A stretch of DNA of 64,000 nucleotides, taken from the NCBI RefSeq assembly GCF_051106095.1, contig NC_135783.1, positions 182,420,947 through 182,484,946 on the forward strand, in the 5' to 3' direction. The position numbers were made by a program, and so were the translations under genes. This DNA comes from Pogona vitticeps. Its lineage: Eukaryota; Chordata; Lepidosauria; Squamata; Agamidae. A model generated the notes under the pieces. The model saw nothing but the letters and a program-made list of their open reading frames with translations. It ran no database searches and had not been told where the DNA came from. Within the stretch, counting starts at the first letter, position 1. Every line of letters begins with the position of its first letter. Below, one piece after another: positions 12,216 through 39,712 of the stretch.

Positions 12216-12540
12216 CAACAACAACAACAACAACAACATCATCATTCCATCTTTATTACTCCCTGCCGCCAAGTACGAAATTGTTCACTTGGGAGCAAAA
12301 GTCCTACTACATTTAGTAAGGGTAGCTCCAAGAAGAGTGGATGGCATCCCGCAGCTTACTAGGAAGTAAGCTCCAATCCATTGAACTTCATCGGATTTAC
12401 TTCAGAGTAGGCATATCTCAGATCACGTTTGTACAAGTCTACCGACAACAATCCTGCAATTCAACTTTTAAAAAAATCGAGCTTAAAACAGCCCATCCAT
12501 CAGCCTGCTCTGTGACGAATCTCTCCTAACAAACACGCAA
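10811..12540. other. non-coding flank upstream of WDR12
   Basis: AT-rich sequence up to about 11,410, then a patch with many intact CpGs (about 11,440-11,900), then simple repeats. No coding exon was recognised. The CpG-bearing patch could include a 5' exon of a gene transcribed leftward, by analogy with human CARF. That is conjecture. Confidence 0.35.
12124..12240. repeat. (AAT)n then (AAC)n microsatellite
   Basis: About 29 AAT units pass directly into AAC units. The antisense frame through it is a long tyrosine run and is not a gene. Confidence 0.95.
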
Positions 12541-12914
12541 GAGCGAACCAGACGTGCTACTGCAACACGAATTCGTCCGCGTCGGAATAACCAGATACAG
12601 CACAAGGTAGAAAGGATATGAATACCAAGGGGGCGGCGGCAAGGAAATGTAATCGATTACTTTCGTAATCGATTGGCCACCCTTGTGCATAGGAACGAAG
12701 ACGAGGGGAAGTGAGGAAAAAGCGAGAGCTCGCTGCTCTGTTTAGCTGGAAGACCAGACCTTACTAAACAGTTGCCGAGCTATCCATTGGTCTTGCGAAA
12801 AGAAGACGGCGGCGGCGATCAGCCACGTGGGGCTCTAAGGACGGATCGATCGTGGGGAGGCCGGGAGATTCCTGGGCGCCGGATTTCTGCTGTTAAAGAT
12901 CCCCGGCATTAACC
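12540..12914 (+). promoter_or_regulatory. WDR12: WDR12 promoter and 5' UTR region
   Basis: This moderately CpG-rich, TATA-less region lies just upstream of the WDR12 start codon. It contains an inverted CCAAT box (ATTGG, 12,786-12,790), a GGCGGCGGCG tract (about 12,808-12,817) and a palindromic E-box CACGTG (12,824-12,829) about 85 bp before the ATG. WDR12 is an established MYC target in ribosome biogenesis, so the E-box fits, though binding is not shown here. An in-frame TAA at 12,894-12,896 closes the frame upstream of the ATG. The transcription start was not determined. Confidence 0.6.
12651..12674. promoter_or_regulatory. perfect 10-bp inverted repeat in WDR12 upstream region
   Basis: AATCGATTAC, a TTTC spacer, then GTAATCGATT form an exact dyad about 240 bp upstream of the WDR12 ATG. 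The ATCGAT/TAATCGAT cores resemble CUT-homeodomain (CUX/ONECUT) sites. Function is not established. Confidence 0.5.
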
Positions 12915-28247
<15,333 letters not shown>

Positions 28248-28910
28248 AAAGGAGTGAGCAGATATTCAAGAGAGCATACTCTTTCAGCTATATATTCTTG
28301 AAATCTTTTGTGCAACAACTATACAAAACATGCTGTTTTCTAATTTTACAAACAAGGGGTTGGATTCCATGTTCTAGAGATTGGAACTTCTTTCATGTTT
28401 TTGCTAGATAACAAAAAAGAAGTGATTTTTACCTTGAAAGAGCTGCTCTGAAGGGTTGTAGTTATCCTTTGAAACAGCATGGTTGGGCTTAAGGGAGAAT
28501 CGGTGAAAATTACTCACTCTCTGTTTGCCCAGGGAGCCTGCGCAGTCTTGTCTGTGAGCAGAAGCCCTTCTGTTTGCAGAAGAATCTAACCCTGTATATG
28601 TATTTGTGATCTGGAACAAGATGAGTTTCCAGTCCTTTCAAACAGGTATAAGGTGGTTGTATAGTAGCCATATGAAGATTGGATTTAATAATTTAAGTGT
28701 GTTTGTGCATTATTATATTAAATTGACTAATGTTTTATGTACATCTTTATTAAATGTTTTTTGTTTTGTGCAACTGCTTCTTTTGAATGATATCTATCGT
28801 GTTCTATTAGCTTGAGCAGGAACTTCATCTGTTTGCTAATGAAAAACTATTGCAGATAGATAGCAGCTAACAATGGATCTAGTGAAATAAATTTTATCTG
28901 TTACTTAATG
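28248..28910 (+). other. WDR12: WDR12 3' UTR with poly(A) signals
   Basis: Follows the TGA stop. Candidate poly(A) signals are ATTAAA at 28,749-28,754 and AATAAA at 28,886-28,891, the latter followed by a T-rich stretch. The cleavage site is inferred, not seen. Confidence 0.55.
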
Positions 28911-29584
28911 TTGAAATTGAATTTTCCATCAGTATTAAGCAGGTTCTTTTCTTGGCCCAGGATGCAAAGTACAACAGGTTCAAGTTGACTTTTTGTTTCT
29001 TAAACAGCAAACCACTTAGTCTTATACAAGTCACTCTTGAACCTAAGAAAGCATTCAAATATAGGTTGCTGTATGACTTGAGAGTATTTTGAAAAGTGAT
29101 GGTTGTTGTGGGTTTTTCGGGCTCTTTGGCCATGTTCTGATGGTTGTTCTTCCTGACATTTCGCCAGTCTCTGTGGCTGGCATCTTCAGAGGACAGGAGT
29201 AGGAACTCTGTCCGTGCTCTGTTGAAAAGTCTTTAAACCAGGATCGTGGGACCTAGGACCCTCTAGATAATAACTGGCTGCTATCAGCTTTGGCCAGTGG
29301 CAAGGATGACAAGAGATACTGTCCAGCAGCTATGTGGGTTGGGATAGGGCTACAAGCTACCCATCCCTCCTTTGGACATACCAGTGACATCTGAAATGCC
29401 TCTCTAGATGATGTTTTTTAAATTGCACTTCTGATAAATATTTTAAATTGCACTTCACAGACCAGCATTCAAAGCTGTTATTTTAAGATGGGATGGGCAA
29501 ACTGCAGTTTTTCAGATGTTACTGTCAGCATAGAGTGGTGAAGTATAGTGGGATTTGCAAACGAATGACATCTGGAAGTGCCTG
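28911..29584. other. WDR12-ICA1L spacer
   Basis: No exon was recognised. Around 29,105-29,210 a block (TGTGGGTTTTTCGGGCTCTT, then CATTTCGCCAGTCTCTGTGGC and CATCTTCAGAGGACAGGAG) resembles a common reptile repeat, possibly of Penelope-like origin. Confidence 0.4.
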
Positions 29585-29725
29585 CTGTGTACTAGAGTGG
29601 CTAGATTATTCAGGCTGTTCAGAACAGGGAAACTGGCTACCTGGCGGCGGAGCTTGGGGCCTAGGCTTCAGTTCCCCACTGTGCCTTGCAGTAGAAAAGA
29701 CAGCCTGTGTGACCTTGGATAAGCT
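29585..29725 (+). mobile_element. tRNA-type SINE remnant
   Basis: A diverged SINE body (GTGGCTAGATTATTCAGGCT ... CCCCACTGTGCCTTG...GTGACCTTGGATAAGC) interrupted at its 3' side by the Sauria SINE that begins at about 29,726. Confidence 0.5.
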
Positions 29726-30070
29726 AGGTAAAGGTAAAGGTTCCCCTTGACATTTAGTCCAGTCATGTCCAACTCTAGGGGGCGATGCTCATCCCCGTTT
29801 CCAAGCCATAGAGCCAACATTTTTCCGAAGACAGTTTCCGTGGTCCACGTGGCCAGTGCAACTAGACACGGAACGCCGTTACCTTCCCACTGAGGTGGTA
29901 CCTATTTACTCGCATTTACATGCTTTCGAATTGCTAGGTTGGCAGGAGCTGGGACAAGCGACAGGAGCTCATTCCATCACGTGGATTCAAGTTTACAACT
30001 GCTGGTCTTCTGATCCTGCAGCACAGAGACTTCTGCGGTTTAACCCACAGCGCCACCACGCCCCCTTTTT
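29726..30070 (-). mobile_element. Sauria SINE, near full length, antisense
   Basis: Read on the - strand it starts GGCGTGGTGGCGCTGTGGGT TAAACC (pol III A box) and continues through the TCTGTGCTGCAGGATCAGAAG region. It passes the conserved GGTAACGGCGTTCCGTGTCT block and ends with AACCTTTACCTTTACCTA, the BovB-type tail of this family. Sauria SINEs are confined to squamates, so this is the best taxonomic marker in the window. Confidence 0.88.
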
Positions 30071-31969
30071 GGATAAGCTACTATGTCCCAGAATCCTCCC
30101 AGGAAAAGGGATTGCTCTTCCATTGATTTTCTGCAATAGGGTACTGGCCATAAATTTTCAATTGGCTTAGCAAAAATGAATGTTCCCCTCTCCCCCACCC
30201 CCGAAAAAAGAGGGGGAAAAAAGCAAGATCAGTGCTAGTCTTATCTCTCTTGAGGATGTAGGAGAGAATTTTCCAAGTTGAAGCTTCAGGACTTTCAGTT
30301 CCATCTGCAACTGCCATTCTTTTCTGGGAAAGTAGCTTCTTGAGAGGATCAGACTTAGACATTTTGAAGGATTTTTTAAAAATTCTAACTTACGGTAAAT
30401 ACAGATGTTTTATTAGAGTGACAAAGATAACAGCAAGGGTTGAGTTGTTTGTTTGTGTGAAAGCAATGAAGTTGGTCGCGATAATCAGAAATCATTTTCC
30501 TATGGGGCATCATTAGACCCAGATCCTGAGTTTGGCCAGCTTTTGTGCAATGAGAGAATGACAGTGAAGGGGGCTATTGTAAAAACAAATCAATCCTATT
30601 GACTTGTTTGTTTATCATATTTTATTATATTCACCCCACTAGTAGGAAGGATGCAGAAACCTTAGTCCTTCAAATGTTGCTAAACTATGATTCACATCAA
30701 GCTTTGGCACTGACCAGGCTAATTGTCAATTGGAGTCTAATAATATCTGGAGGGCTACAAGTTCCCCAGGCTTGTGGCTGATGAGAATAAGGCTATCTCT
30801 TATTTATTTGTATCCTAATTGTAATACATAATTAAAACCTTATTTTTCACAGAAGGGACTGAAATTCCCTTTGAAACATCTTTGCCTTCACCTGAATTAT
30901 ATAAATGCAATATAAACATATAAAAAGCCTTCAGCAATGTACAAGTCAACAATCACATGAAAAAATAGTAAACTGTATAGACACTAAAAAATAACAGCTT
31001 AAAAAGTCCAACTCATAATCTGAGCACTTTTAATAAAACACAGAGCAACAAGATCTTGGAACAAGAGAGAAGATGAATTCATTCTTGAAGACAGTAGAGT
31101 TGAGAGTCATGGCACCCCAGCAGAGGAAGTGGTAATCCACCCACACATCCAGTGGTCAGAGATCTAAAGTGCAGGATGAGCAGATTTTTGGCAGCAGAAA
31201 GAACAATGGAATCAGACAGAGGGTGGGATGTGAGCAAACTGGTGGTGATAAGGAATAATGGCAAATATTGGAAGGGAGAAAGACCCATGAATTTTGCCTT
31301 TTCTGATAAACATTTCAACACTGACCTCATTTCAGAATACAGTACTGTATTTTCTTCCAGGTAAATATGCTGGAGCACATTGACTGCAGCACTGGAGTTA
31401 AGTTCTACTTTGTCATTTATATAGAAATTCCCATATCCCTGTGCATTTTATTTCATTGGAAAACCTATTCTTCTGGCATCCCAGTTATTTGGATAAGATG
31501 TTAATTAAACCCGAAAACACTCACACAGCAAAGCTTCCCTGTAGTTTTATCAGAAAATGAGAGGAGGGGTTCCAAGTAAACATCCTTTCTACCAGCTGAA
31601 CACGCCTTAAAGGCTAAACTGTTTAAGGAAACATGGCGATCAATGAAAGAAAAGGTAGCTCTCCACCCCCACCTTGCAGGTTTTTCCATCTCCAGTTAAT
31701 TCCCAAACATCCTATTCCCCTCCCCCTTCAATATTCCCTGAAATGTTTAGATTATTTTTGGCATATACTCTCTTAAGTTTTTGCGCTCCTGACCTCTGGG
31801 AATCTTGGAAAATGCATAGGAGCAGACCTAAGGACCTACATCACTCAGGGATGTATGTGTCTATTACACTCTCTTCGAGGAAGAAAGCGGTTCAAAGCAT
31901 CGTCTGAAAAGTCTCCATCACGAAAGACTGTGGTTAATGCTCTTTTAAAAAAAAAACACGTGTCAGCAG
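30071..31969. other. spacer upstream of ICA1L
   Basis: No gene was recognised. The stretch at 30,655-30,785 is a degraded member of the palindromic repeat group (…CTGGAGGGCTACAAGTTCCCCAG). Confidence 0.45.
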
Positions 31970-32625
31970 GGTGTAACGTAGGCACGGGAGCGCCTGTGGA
32001 TGAGCGTGGCCGGAGGGACTCTTCCAACCCCAGGAGCGGAGCCTCCTCGCACCGTCAGAGGGAAAACGTTGCTAAGGCCGCTCGGGGGAAGGAGGCGCCG
32101 CGGGGCGTGAGGGGCTTATTTTCCAGCCTCGCTCCTCTCCGCCATCGCAGGGTCCTCCGTGACTTAGGGCGGCGGGGGGGGGAAATCCTCCGCAGGGAAA
32201 AGGGCCGCCACAGCGGGTGAATCGGCGCCCGCGCCCTCCCCGTTACTAGGATGCCGTCGTTGTCGCCTCAGAAATCCTTCTTCCCCCCCCCCCCGCTGCG
32301 TCTTGCCCCCTTCGGGCGGGAAGGAAAGGCACGTCCTGTGGCGGTTCCCGTTCGTTGTTTTGTTTTTTTTAATTTAAGGGAGGACAGGTGGTGGTGGTTC
32401 CCCTCACTCCGCGACGTGGGCGAGGCGGCCCACCGCGAAAGTTGATTTAAAACCATCAGCTTCCGCCGCCCCCGCCCCCCCCATCCAAACAGGTCAATTT
32501 ACTGACGCGCTGCGGAAGGGAGGCAGCTCTTCGCCTCAGAGACGGCGGCGAGAGGGGAGCCCCAAGCTCTTTCTTCCTCACGAGAAGCTTTTTAGCAGCG
32601 CTTCCTAAACGACATAAACAACGAG
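31957..32625 (+). promoter_or_regulatory. ICA1L: CpG island, probable ICA1L promoter and non-coding exon 1
   Basis: This is the longest CpG-dense stretch of the window, GC-rich from about 31,975 to 32,600 with GC-box-like runs (CCCCGCCCCC near 32,470). It opens next to an E-box CACGTG (31,957-31,962). It lies between the WDR12 end and the first ICA1L coding exon at 42,079, which starts with a splice acceptor and so requires an upstream non-coding exon. The exact start and donor of that exon cannot be fixed. Confidence 0.6.
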
Positions 32626-34739
32626 CTTTCGGGAGTAAATGAAATTTTTAATTTTTATTTATTTATTTATTTTGCTTCGTGTCTTCCGAAGGTCGCTTTC
32701 CTTTTTAATTTTGACGGGGGGGGGACGGGCATTTGCCTGTGAGGCACTGGTTACTTACACCCCCTTAACGGTGCATCGCATCATCCTGAACGGTACAATA
32801 GATAAAAGTGTGTGTTTTCTGCTTTTCTTTCTTCTTTCACTGGTTAAAAGCGAAGTGGTTTTTGGGAAACTGTTGCTGCTTTCCTGGGTGGTTGGGATTC
32901 ACCACAACTGCATCCTTGCTTGCTGCACCCCTAGCAGGAAGACCCATCAGGAGTGTGGGGGCTTTTCTGCCCTCTGGGTTCAACATGGGTCACCTGTAAC
33001 CCGCATAAGGAGGGAGAAGATGGAGGAAAGGGAAAAAGAACCCTGGGTTTGAGCACACAATGGGCCTATTGTTTCTGGGCTGGGCTCCTCTGCTTGTGTT
33101 TCCTTGTCTACTTGTGTTTCCTTCCGAAGGGACAACTGCAGGCAGTGTACCTGCTGAAGGAGCAAAACATGCAGAGAGCTGAATTAATCCTTATAAAAGT
33201 ATCCTGGTACTATTGCTGATTGGATGTCACTCCCACTGTTGAACACAGTCGCATGTACCATATTTGCCCTTCAAGCAGCTATACAAAGTTTCTCAGTCTC
33301 CTTTATACTGTTACTGTTATGTGCCATAAAGCCGTATCCACCTTGTGGCCACCCTGATATGATTTTCAAGGTACTGTATGTAAAATATTTAAATGTGTTA
33401 TTTTACTTGCTAAATATTTTTTTAAAATAATTTGTCAGCAAAGGGGGCAAGTAAGAGGATGATAATAATAGAGGAAAGGGGGCTATGTGGCATGTGGTCA
33501 CTTGAAACACATCTTCCCAGGATAATTAAACATTTCTGAATGAATAATGGGAGTCATTTAACTGCAAGTTGCAATGGTATGGCAGTGTTCATGTCTCCCA
33601 GGACGATCTTCTGGTCATATGTTAAGATTGTAATTTTAAACTTGCTTACATGTGAGTAAACTCAGTTGAACTCATTATAGTTGAAATTCTGTTCCTTAGG
33701 ATAGTCACAGCTATAGTGTACCTATTTAACTAGTAGGGATCCGGTGAATAAATCGTTATGTAAATTCCATAAATTCTATGAGTCTACTTTCATGGCAAGT
33801 TATTACACTAAGCTACAGTCTTTCAGTGAGTGGGATCTCTCCCTCGATCCCATCTACTAGCCAGGCCACCTCTGGGCAGCTTACAATAACATAATATAAA
33901 TATATAGTAAAGCTAGAGTAATAAACTAATAAAACATCACACAAAACCAAATCTCTAAGAATAAAACAACTAATGAATAAATAAATATGTATACATATAA
34001 ATAAAACAATACAAAGATACAGTTGATGATGGTAAAATAGCAACAGTTATTCCAAAATTCACAGGGTATAGGTGATCAAAAACTAAATTAGTTTGAGCTA
34101 AGACTCTGAAAAGCCTGTGTGAATAGCCACGTTTTGAGTTGTTATCTGAAGCCAAGGACAGAAGGAGCCAGTCACATCTCTATCAGGAGCAAATTCCATA
34201 ACAATGTGGCCAACACAGAGAAGGCCTGGTTTTGTGTTGTTGATTTCTGGCCCTCCCTTGGAGTGGCCACCCTTAACATCCCAGTCTATGAGGTGCAGGT
34301 GGGACAGGTGGTAATTCTGAGGGAGAGGTGCTCAGACAAGTAGCAAGGCTTTCTAAACAATTTGAGACTTTAAATATCAACATCAGCACCTTGAACTTGG
34401 CCCAAAAGCATGCCAGCAGTCAGTATAAACACACCAGGACAGGTGATATGGGATCATATATTAATATTCCACACACCAGACTAGTTGCTGTGTTTTACAC
34501 TTGCTGTGGCTTCTGAACCACCTTCAAGGGCAGCCCCATGTAGAGAGCAACGTAATAATCTATCTTCAAGATTATCAACACATGAACCAGTGTTGTTAGG
34601 GATTTCCTGTTTAGTACCCTCTACCTAGAAACTGAAAAGAATCACCATAAGTCAGAATTGACTTGATAGCACAGGTATTATTATTAACCTGTTCTTTCCG
34701 TAGACATGGCAGTTGGAATTGAGTAAAATTTGGGGAAAA

Positions 34740-34886
34740 TATTAGCCCAGTGGTTTCCAACTTTGAGTCCCCAGATATTAAGAGTACAACTCCCAGAAAG
34801 CCTGGCCAGCACAGCTAGTGGTGAAGGCTTCTGGGTTTTAGTCCAAGATAATCTGGGGACCCAAGGTTGAGATTACTATATTAGCT
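34740..34886. mobile_element. palindromic hAT miniature element, aged copy
   Basis: The element spans 34,748-34,878 and is the same family as 24,927 (CAGTGGTTTCCAACTTTGAG ... CAAGGTTGAGATTACTA). The flanking 8-mers TATTAGCC and TATTAGCT match at 7 of 8 positions. It is more diverged than the other two copies. Confidence 0.75.
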
Positions 34887-36069
34887 TTATGGTGGAGAAT
34901 TAGACAACATTACCTTTCAGTTTCCTACTCCTTTTGTAGTACCAGACATGCACAGCTGAGATTATTTAACATAGGAAAAAGACTACTGTAACCTTCTGAA
35001 GAAAACCTTTCAAAATCTATAATAGTTTCAATCTGAAGTAGCTCTTTAAGCATTTAATTTCAGAGAGGACCACAGTAATCAGTGGCATCTATCTGACATG
35101 GAAAGTTGATCTGATCAAGTTAAACTAAGCTTGAGTATCAAGTTGCTGGGTGTCACATCACAAGATTATCTTGTAATACAATGTGCAAACTGTGCTTCCT
35201 TTCAAACAGTTGAAATACAACTGTAAAATATCAGTAAAATTCTTTTGTTTTAAACTTGTTTAATGCATCGAAAGGCCAAGTAGTTATCCTGAAATACTGT
35301 AATCCCAGAGACACTTAGACCTAGTGGTTTATTCTAAAGGACAATTACTTCTCTCTTTTTTTCTTATTAATGATCCAATGTAAGAGAATTGTTCCCAATG
35401 TCATAGTGGACTTTCTCTAAAATTCAAATTTTACTTTATGCAGCCCTCTGACTGCCTGAGTTTTAAATTCACAGCGGTATGTCGAATTTTGCTAGAGTGC
35501 TTTCACAAAATGAACTTCTAAAATTTCTAAGTACGTAGTTCAGGAGGTTGGTTACATGTTGTTTGGCTTGGTGTTTGGTCTGCTGCAGGGACCAGATGGT
35601 TTGCTCCTAAAGATAGTGATCAGATAATTTCTTTGCTGGAGCAAACCAGACCTCACTTTTCTGGCTCCTGTCAGGGGCTTCTACTTTCTTGGTGTGGTTA
35701 GTATTGCTCTCTTCTGGTTCATTTCCAGCACAGGAGATTGCCTGAAACAAACCAACTGTTTTGATTTGGCCCTACTTTGCTAGCTCCAGCCTAGCTGTGT
35801 AGACAAACCATGAGATGTTCTAATTATTAAAAAGACTGGAAACAGAACATATTTATGCTTCCAGCTGAAAGCAAGTCTGAAAGTAAGACAAGCTGAAATA
35901 ACAAAAACAAAGACAGTATGGAATTTAGCCCATCCTTCACATACTAAAAATCTACAGACACAGAATCATATTGTATACAGTATTTCAAAGGGACTTTGGA
36001 AATAATCTCTACTACATGATTTAGGGTCTACAATGCAAGACATGTAGGAATTTTCAACAATTCATATTG

Positions 36070-36412
36070 TACAGTATGACTCTTGTATCTGTAGGGGATA
36101 GGTTCCAAGCCCCCTATGAATGCCTGAAACCGTGGATAATAGTGAACACTGCCTTCCAAATGCAAATGACAAGTGGGCAGAAGGCAAGGAGTAAGGCGCT
36201 GAGGAGCACTTGAGCTGCTGGCAGCCTGTCTTGTCAGAGGTAATGAGGACTCAGTTCCATTCCTTAAAACAGCTGCTGATAGGATGTGCTACTGCTCCCT
36301 GGCCTGAAGAGGCAGGGAGGGGAGATGATGAGGGGGCTGTCCATTTTGGATTGTGGTTAGCCTCAGCTAAGTGAAACCACATTAAAACAGGAAATACAGG
36401 GGTCCTACTGTG
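36070..36412. mobile_element. Tc1/mariner-like miniature element, 339 bp
   Basis: The element spans 36,072-36,410. It starts CAGTATGACTCTTGTATCTG and ends with the imperfect complement ATACAGGGGTCCTACTG. The left flank is TA, the right flank TG (decayed TA). It contains a CCTGAAACCGTGGATAATAG block typical of Tigger-type elements. Confidence 0.7.
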
Positions 36413-37182
36413 TTTCTCTTTGCAAATGAAAGCCTTGCTTACTTGTACAGTATATAATGCAATTTTAATGTTGTTGAACCATTACAATACCAAAATAATA
36501 ATATAAATTATCTGGGTTTGCCATCTGTCTATTTTACTCGAGCGGAAAAGAGCTGTGTAACGCTGGTGTTGTTCCAGGACATTATTCAACATGCTGTTAT
36601 TGACCCATGACTTTCTTTTGAAACAAAATATGTGCCTTTCTCCAGACAGACCTATTGACCAAAAACAATGCATCTAGGAAAGAAGAAGTGAGCTCCTGGG
36701 CACTTTCAATTTAAGTATGAGGTACATCCTATGATGGGTGCTGGGAGAGGGGATTGGCCTTCAGATAACACTGAATTTGCCTACTGCTCACTTAAACAGT
36801 CTGGGCCATTCTTGTGTGAAAATATGCCCATTTGCAAGTACTTTGTCAGAGGGCCATGCTTTGGGCCCTCCCACAAACATGGAAGTCACATGTCATTTTT
36901 GTTTTTATGATGTGTTACTCTTTTTGGCATACAATTTTGCTTGATGTACATGTTTCTTTTCTCTGCTTTTGGAAAAAAGTCATCACTTGGGAAGAGTAAT
37001 TTCTTTCCACAGGATGTGGTTCTGATGTTTTATCTCAATTTTTTGTTACATCTTTATTTTAATTCATTTTATTAGCTACCTTGCATATATGATAAAAAGC
37101 TGAATATAAAAGGTTTAAGTACATTTAAAACAGTATCATCTGTTTAAACATTTACATAAATGAAGATGTGGGTTTAATATAT

Positions 37183-38265
37183 TACCGTGTAGTGTATAAG
37201 ATACCCTCGTGTATAAGATGCTCCCAATTTGACCTTTTGAGCCTGAGTGCCCAAATCAACGGGCACCCTCTAGGCCAGCGCGTCCTCCAGAGGGCTGCCC
37301 AGGGGATTCCTTTTCCCACCTCCACAAATATAGGCAAGGCCTTCACCCAAGGTTCCTGCACTGTGCTCCACCCTGCTCACTCGCTCTATTGCGGCTCCAG
37401 AGTCGCAGTCAGTGAGCAGCCACGATGCGTGCTGAGGGGTGCCCGAGTGCGGCTCTTCCTTCACCTCCACCTCCTGCTGCTGCTGTCACCTCTGCCTGAT
37501 CACCTCCTCCAGTGCCACGCGTGGGCTCCCTTCAGGCAAGGGACAAGGTGGCAGAGTGAGCTTGAGTTGAGCCCTGGCAGTGGCACTGGAGGAGGCAATT
37601 AGGTGATGGTGGCGGCGGTGGCAGCCAGATGCGGAGGAAGAGCCGTGATTTGCTGCCCATGGCTGTGGCTCCAGCACTGCAGTAGAGTGAGTGAGCCATG
37701 CTGGTGCTGCTGCCCATGCCAGCCCAGTGCAGGGCGCAGCAACGCTTGCTGCCAGGGCTCAGCTCAAGCTCATGCTGGCACCTTGTCCCCTGCTTGAAGG
37801 TAGCCTGTGAATGGTGCTGGAGGAGGCTATCAGGCGGCAATGTCAGCAAGAGGCGAAGGAGGAGCCACACTCGGCTGCCCCTTGCGGCTGTCCATTGACT
37901 GCGGCTCCAGTGGCGTGAGCTCGAGCTGGAGCTGCAGTCAATGGGCAGCCACGAGGTGTGGTTGAGTACAGCTCCTCCTTCGGCTTCACCTCCTCCTCCT
38001 CCTGCTGCCACTGCCCAATCGCCTCCACCCGTGGGCTACCTTCTTGCAGGGGACAAGGTGGCGACTTGAGCTGAGTCCCGGCAGCAAGTGGCACTGCGCC
38101 CTGCACCGGACTGGCATGGGCAGCAGCAGCAGCATAGCTTGCATGCCCACAGAGAGGGCTCTGCGTGCCAGTGGTTCAGCTTACTTCCGTGTATAAGGCA
38201 ACCCTCAATTTTTGCTCTAACTATATTAGGAAAAAGTATTGTGTTATACACGGAAAAATACAGCA
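37183..38265. mobile_element. TA-flanked element with 1 kb GC-rich interior
   Basis: Ends: CCGTGTAGTGTATAAGATAC at 37,185 and TTGTGTTATACACGGAAAAATACAG ending 38,263, the same end type as 13,921. Inner CGTGTATAAG motifs lie next to both termini. The interior (37,400-38,170) is GC-rich and made of repeated direct and inverted modules such as GTCAATGGGCAGCCACGA and GGCTCCAG. Long frames in it are a composition effect and no transposase is recognisable. Confidence 0.75.
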
Positions 38266-38573
38266 ATTATTTTAGCAGTACTGTACTCGTCAGTTGCTGT
38301 TTTGCTTCCCTTACTAGAATTTAAGTGGTAATTTATATATAGTTTTGTTTGTTGTATTTTATTTAGGCAGAATTTTTAGTACTTAACATACACTATAGAT
38401 ATATCACATACAGAAATAATATTAATGCATATACATATTTTGTTTAAGTTACTTTTTGACTTGATCCATTTCTCTGTGTGCATGCTGATTTACACATAGA
38501 TCTATAACAGAGAAATAATAATGCAGGGAAGCTTACAGACTGGAAGAGTTAATTACTCAGTGTACTAAAGATC

Positions 38574-38576
<3 letters not shown>

Positions 38577-38672
<96 letters not shown>
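38577..38672. repeat. (AAT)n microsatellite, LINE tail
   Basis: About 31 AAT units (ATT on the LINE strand), forming the 3' tail of LINE copy A. Confidence 0.9.
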
Positions 38673-39712
38673 TTATTGTCATTATAAGTATATACACAGT
38701 ATACCCATACAACGAAATTCACAGACACCCAGAGACCAGACACATGCACACACATAAAATTCCCCAAACACTCCCCACCCACTAAAAGTCCCCCACTAAA
38801 AATACAAATATCTACACCGCAGGCCAAGTAACACAGTCCAACTAATTATTCACTACTGGTGGTCTTTAAGCTCATTATTAATTGCAATTATAGCTCTGGG
38901 ATAAAAACTATTGAGAAAACGTGTGGTCCGAGTCTTAATTGTTCTATATCTTCTGCCAGATGGTAACAGTTCAAAAAAGTTATAAGCAGGATGGGAAGAG
39001 TCTCTCAGGATGCTGTGTGATTTCCTTAGACAGCGGGATGTGAAGATGTCATCCAGGGTTGGTAACTGGAGCCCGATGATATTCTGGGCAATTTTAATGG
39101 TTCTCTGTAGAGCTTTTTTGTCCGCTACAGAGCTACTCCCAAACCATGCCGGAATGCCATAGGTTAGGACACTCTCAATGGTGCTACGATAGTATGACAG
39201 AAGTAAATGCTGAGATAAATTTAACTTCCCGAGCATTCTCAGGAAATACAGCCGCTTCTGTGCCTTCTTCATTAGCATGTTGGTATTTATAGTCCATGAG
39301 AGGTCCTCTGAGATGTAAGTACCCAGAAATTTAAAACTACCAACTCTCTCCACTTCCTCACCGTTTATGTACAGTGGTAAATGTACATTTCTCTTCCTCC
39401 TAAAATCAATTATGAGTTCTTTAGTTTTTTTGATGTTAAGTGTGAGATGATTTTCTTTACACCAAAGTATAAACCTTTGTACTTCCTTTCTATAAGCAGA
39501 CTCATTATTCTTATTTATGAGCCCCACCACTGTCGTACCATCCGCAAATTTAATAATTGCATTGGTGTTATACAGTGGGGTGCAATCGTGTGTACAGGGA
39601 ATAGAGGAAGGGACTTAGCACACAGCCCTGGGGAGCTCCTGTACTTAGTACCAGGGTAGAAGAATGGTGAGATCCCATCCTTACTGACTGTGGCCTATCT
39701 GTCAGAAAATCC
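38577..39712 (-). mobile_element. CR1/L2/Rex1-group LINE, 5'-truncated, copy A
   Basis: On the - strand this is the C-terminal part of a LINE reverse transcriptase. It carries [18 protein letters not shown] (motif before the active site), KFADGTTVVGLINK, SLNIKKTKEL-type and FKFLGTYISEDLSW blocks. It continues to a conserved ELLPSGRRYRTIKTRTTRFL end and stop, a short 3' UTR ending GACAATAAA, and an (ATT)n tail (38,577-38,670). The catalytic FADD reads FADG here (second Asp codon GGT at 39,537-39,539). A 2-bp loss lies between the APQG and FADD boxes, so it is dead. The 5' end is truncated near 39,712. A twin lies at 40,237. Confidence 0.85.

Larger units (their letters stand above)
32626..37182. 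other. ICA1L first intron, left part
   Basis: No exon was recognised. It contains an old interspersed repeat at about 33,830-34,600 (with GGAGCCAGTCACATCTCTATCAGG and AGGGCAGCCCCATGTAGAGAGCA blocks common in reptile genomes, class not recognised). An RTE-type tail follows near 34,640-34,680, then the hAT palindrome at 34,748 and the TA-element at 36,072. Confidence 0.5.

Noticed and set aside
12027-12272. Long antisense frame with a tyrosine run
   Set aside because: Translation of the (AAT)n(AAC)n microsatellite; no gene.
37168-38106. Several long overlapping frames on both strands
   Set aside because: They fall inside the GC-rich core of a miniature transposon; open frames on both strands reflect base composition and repeated modules.
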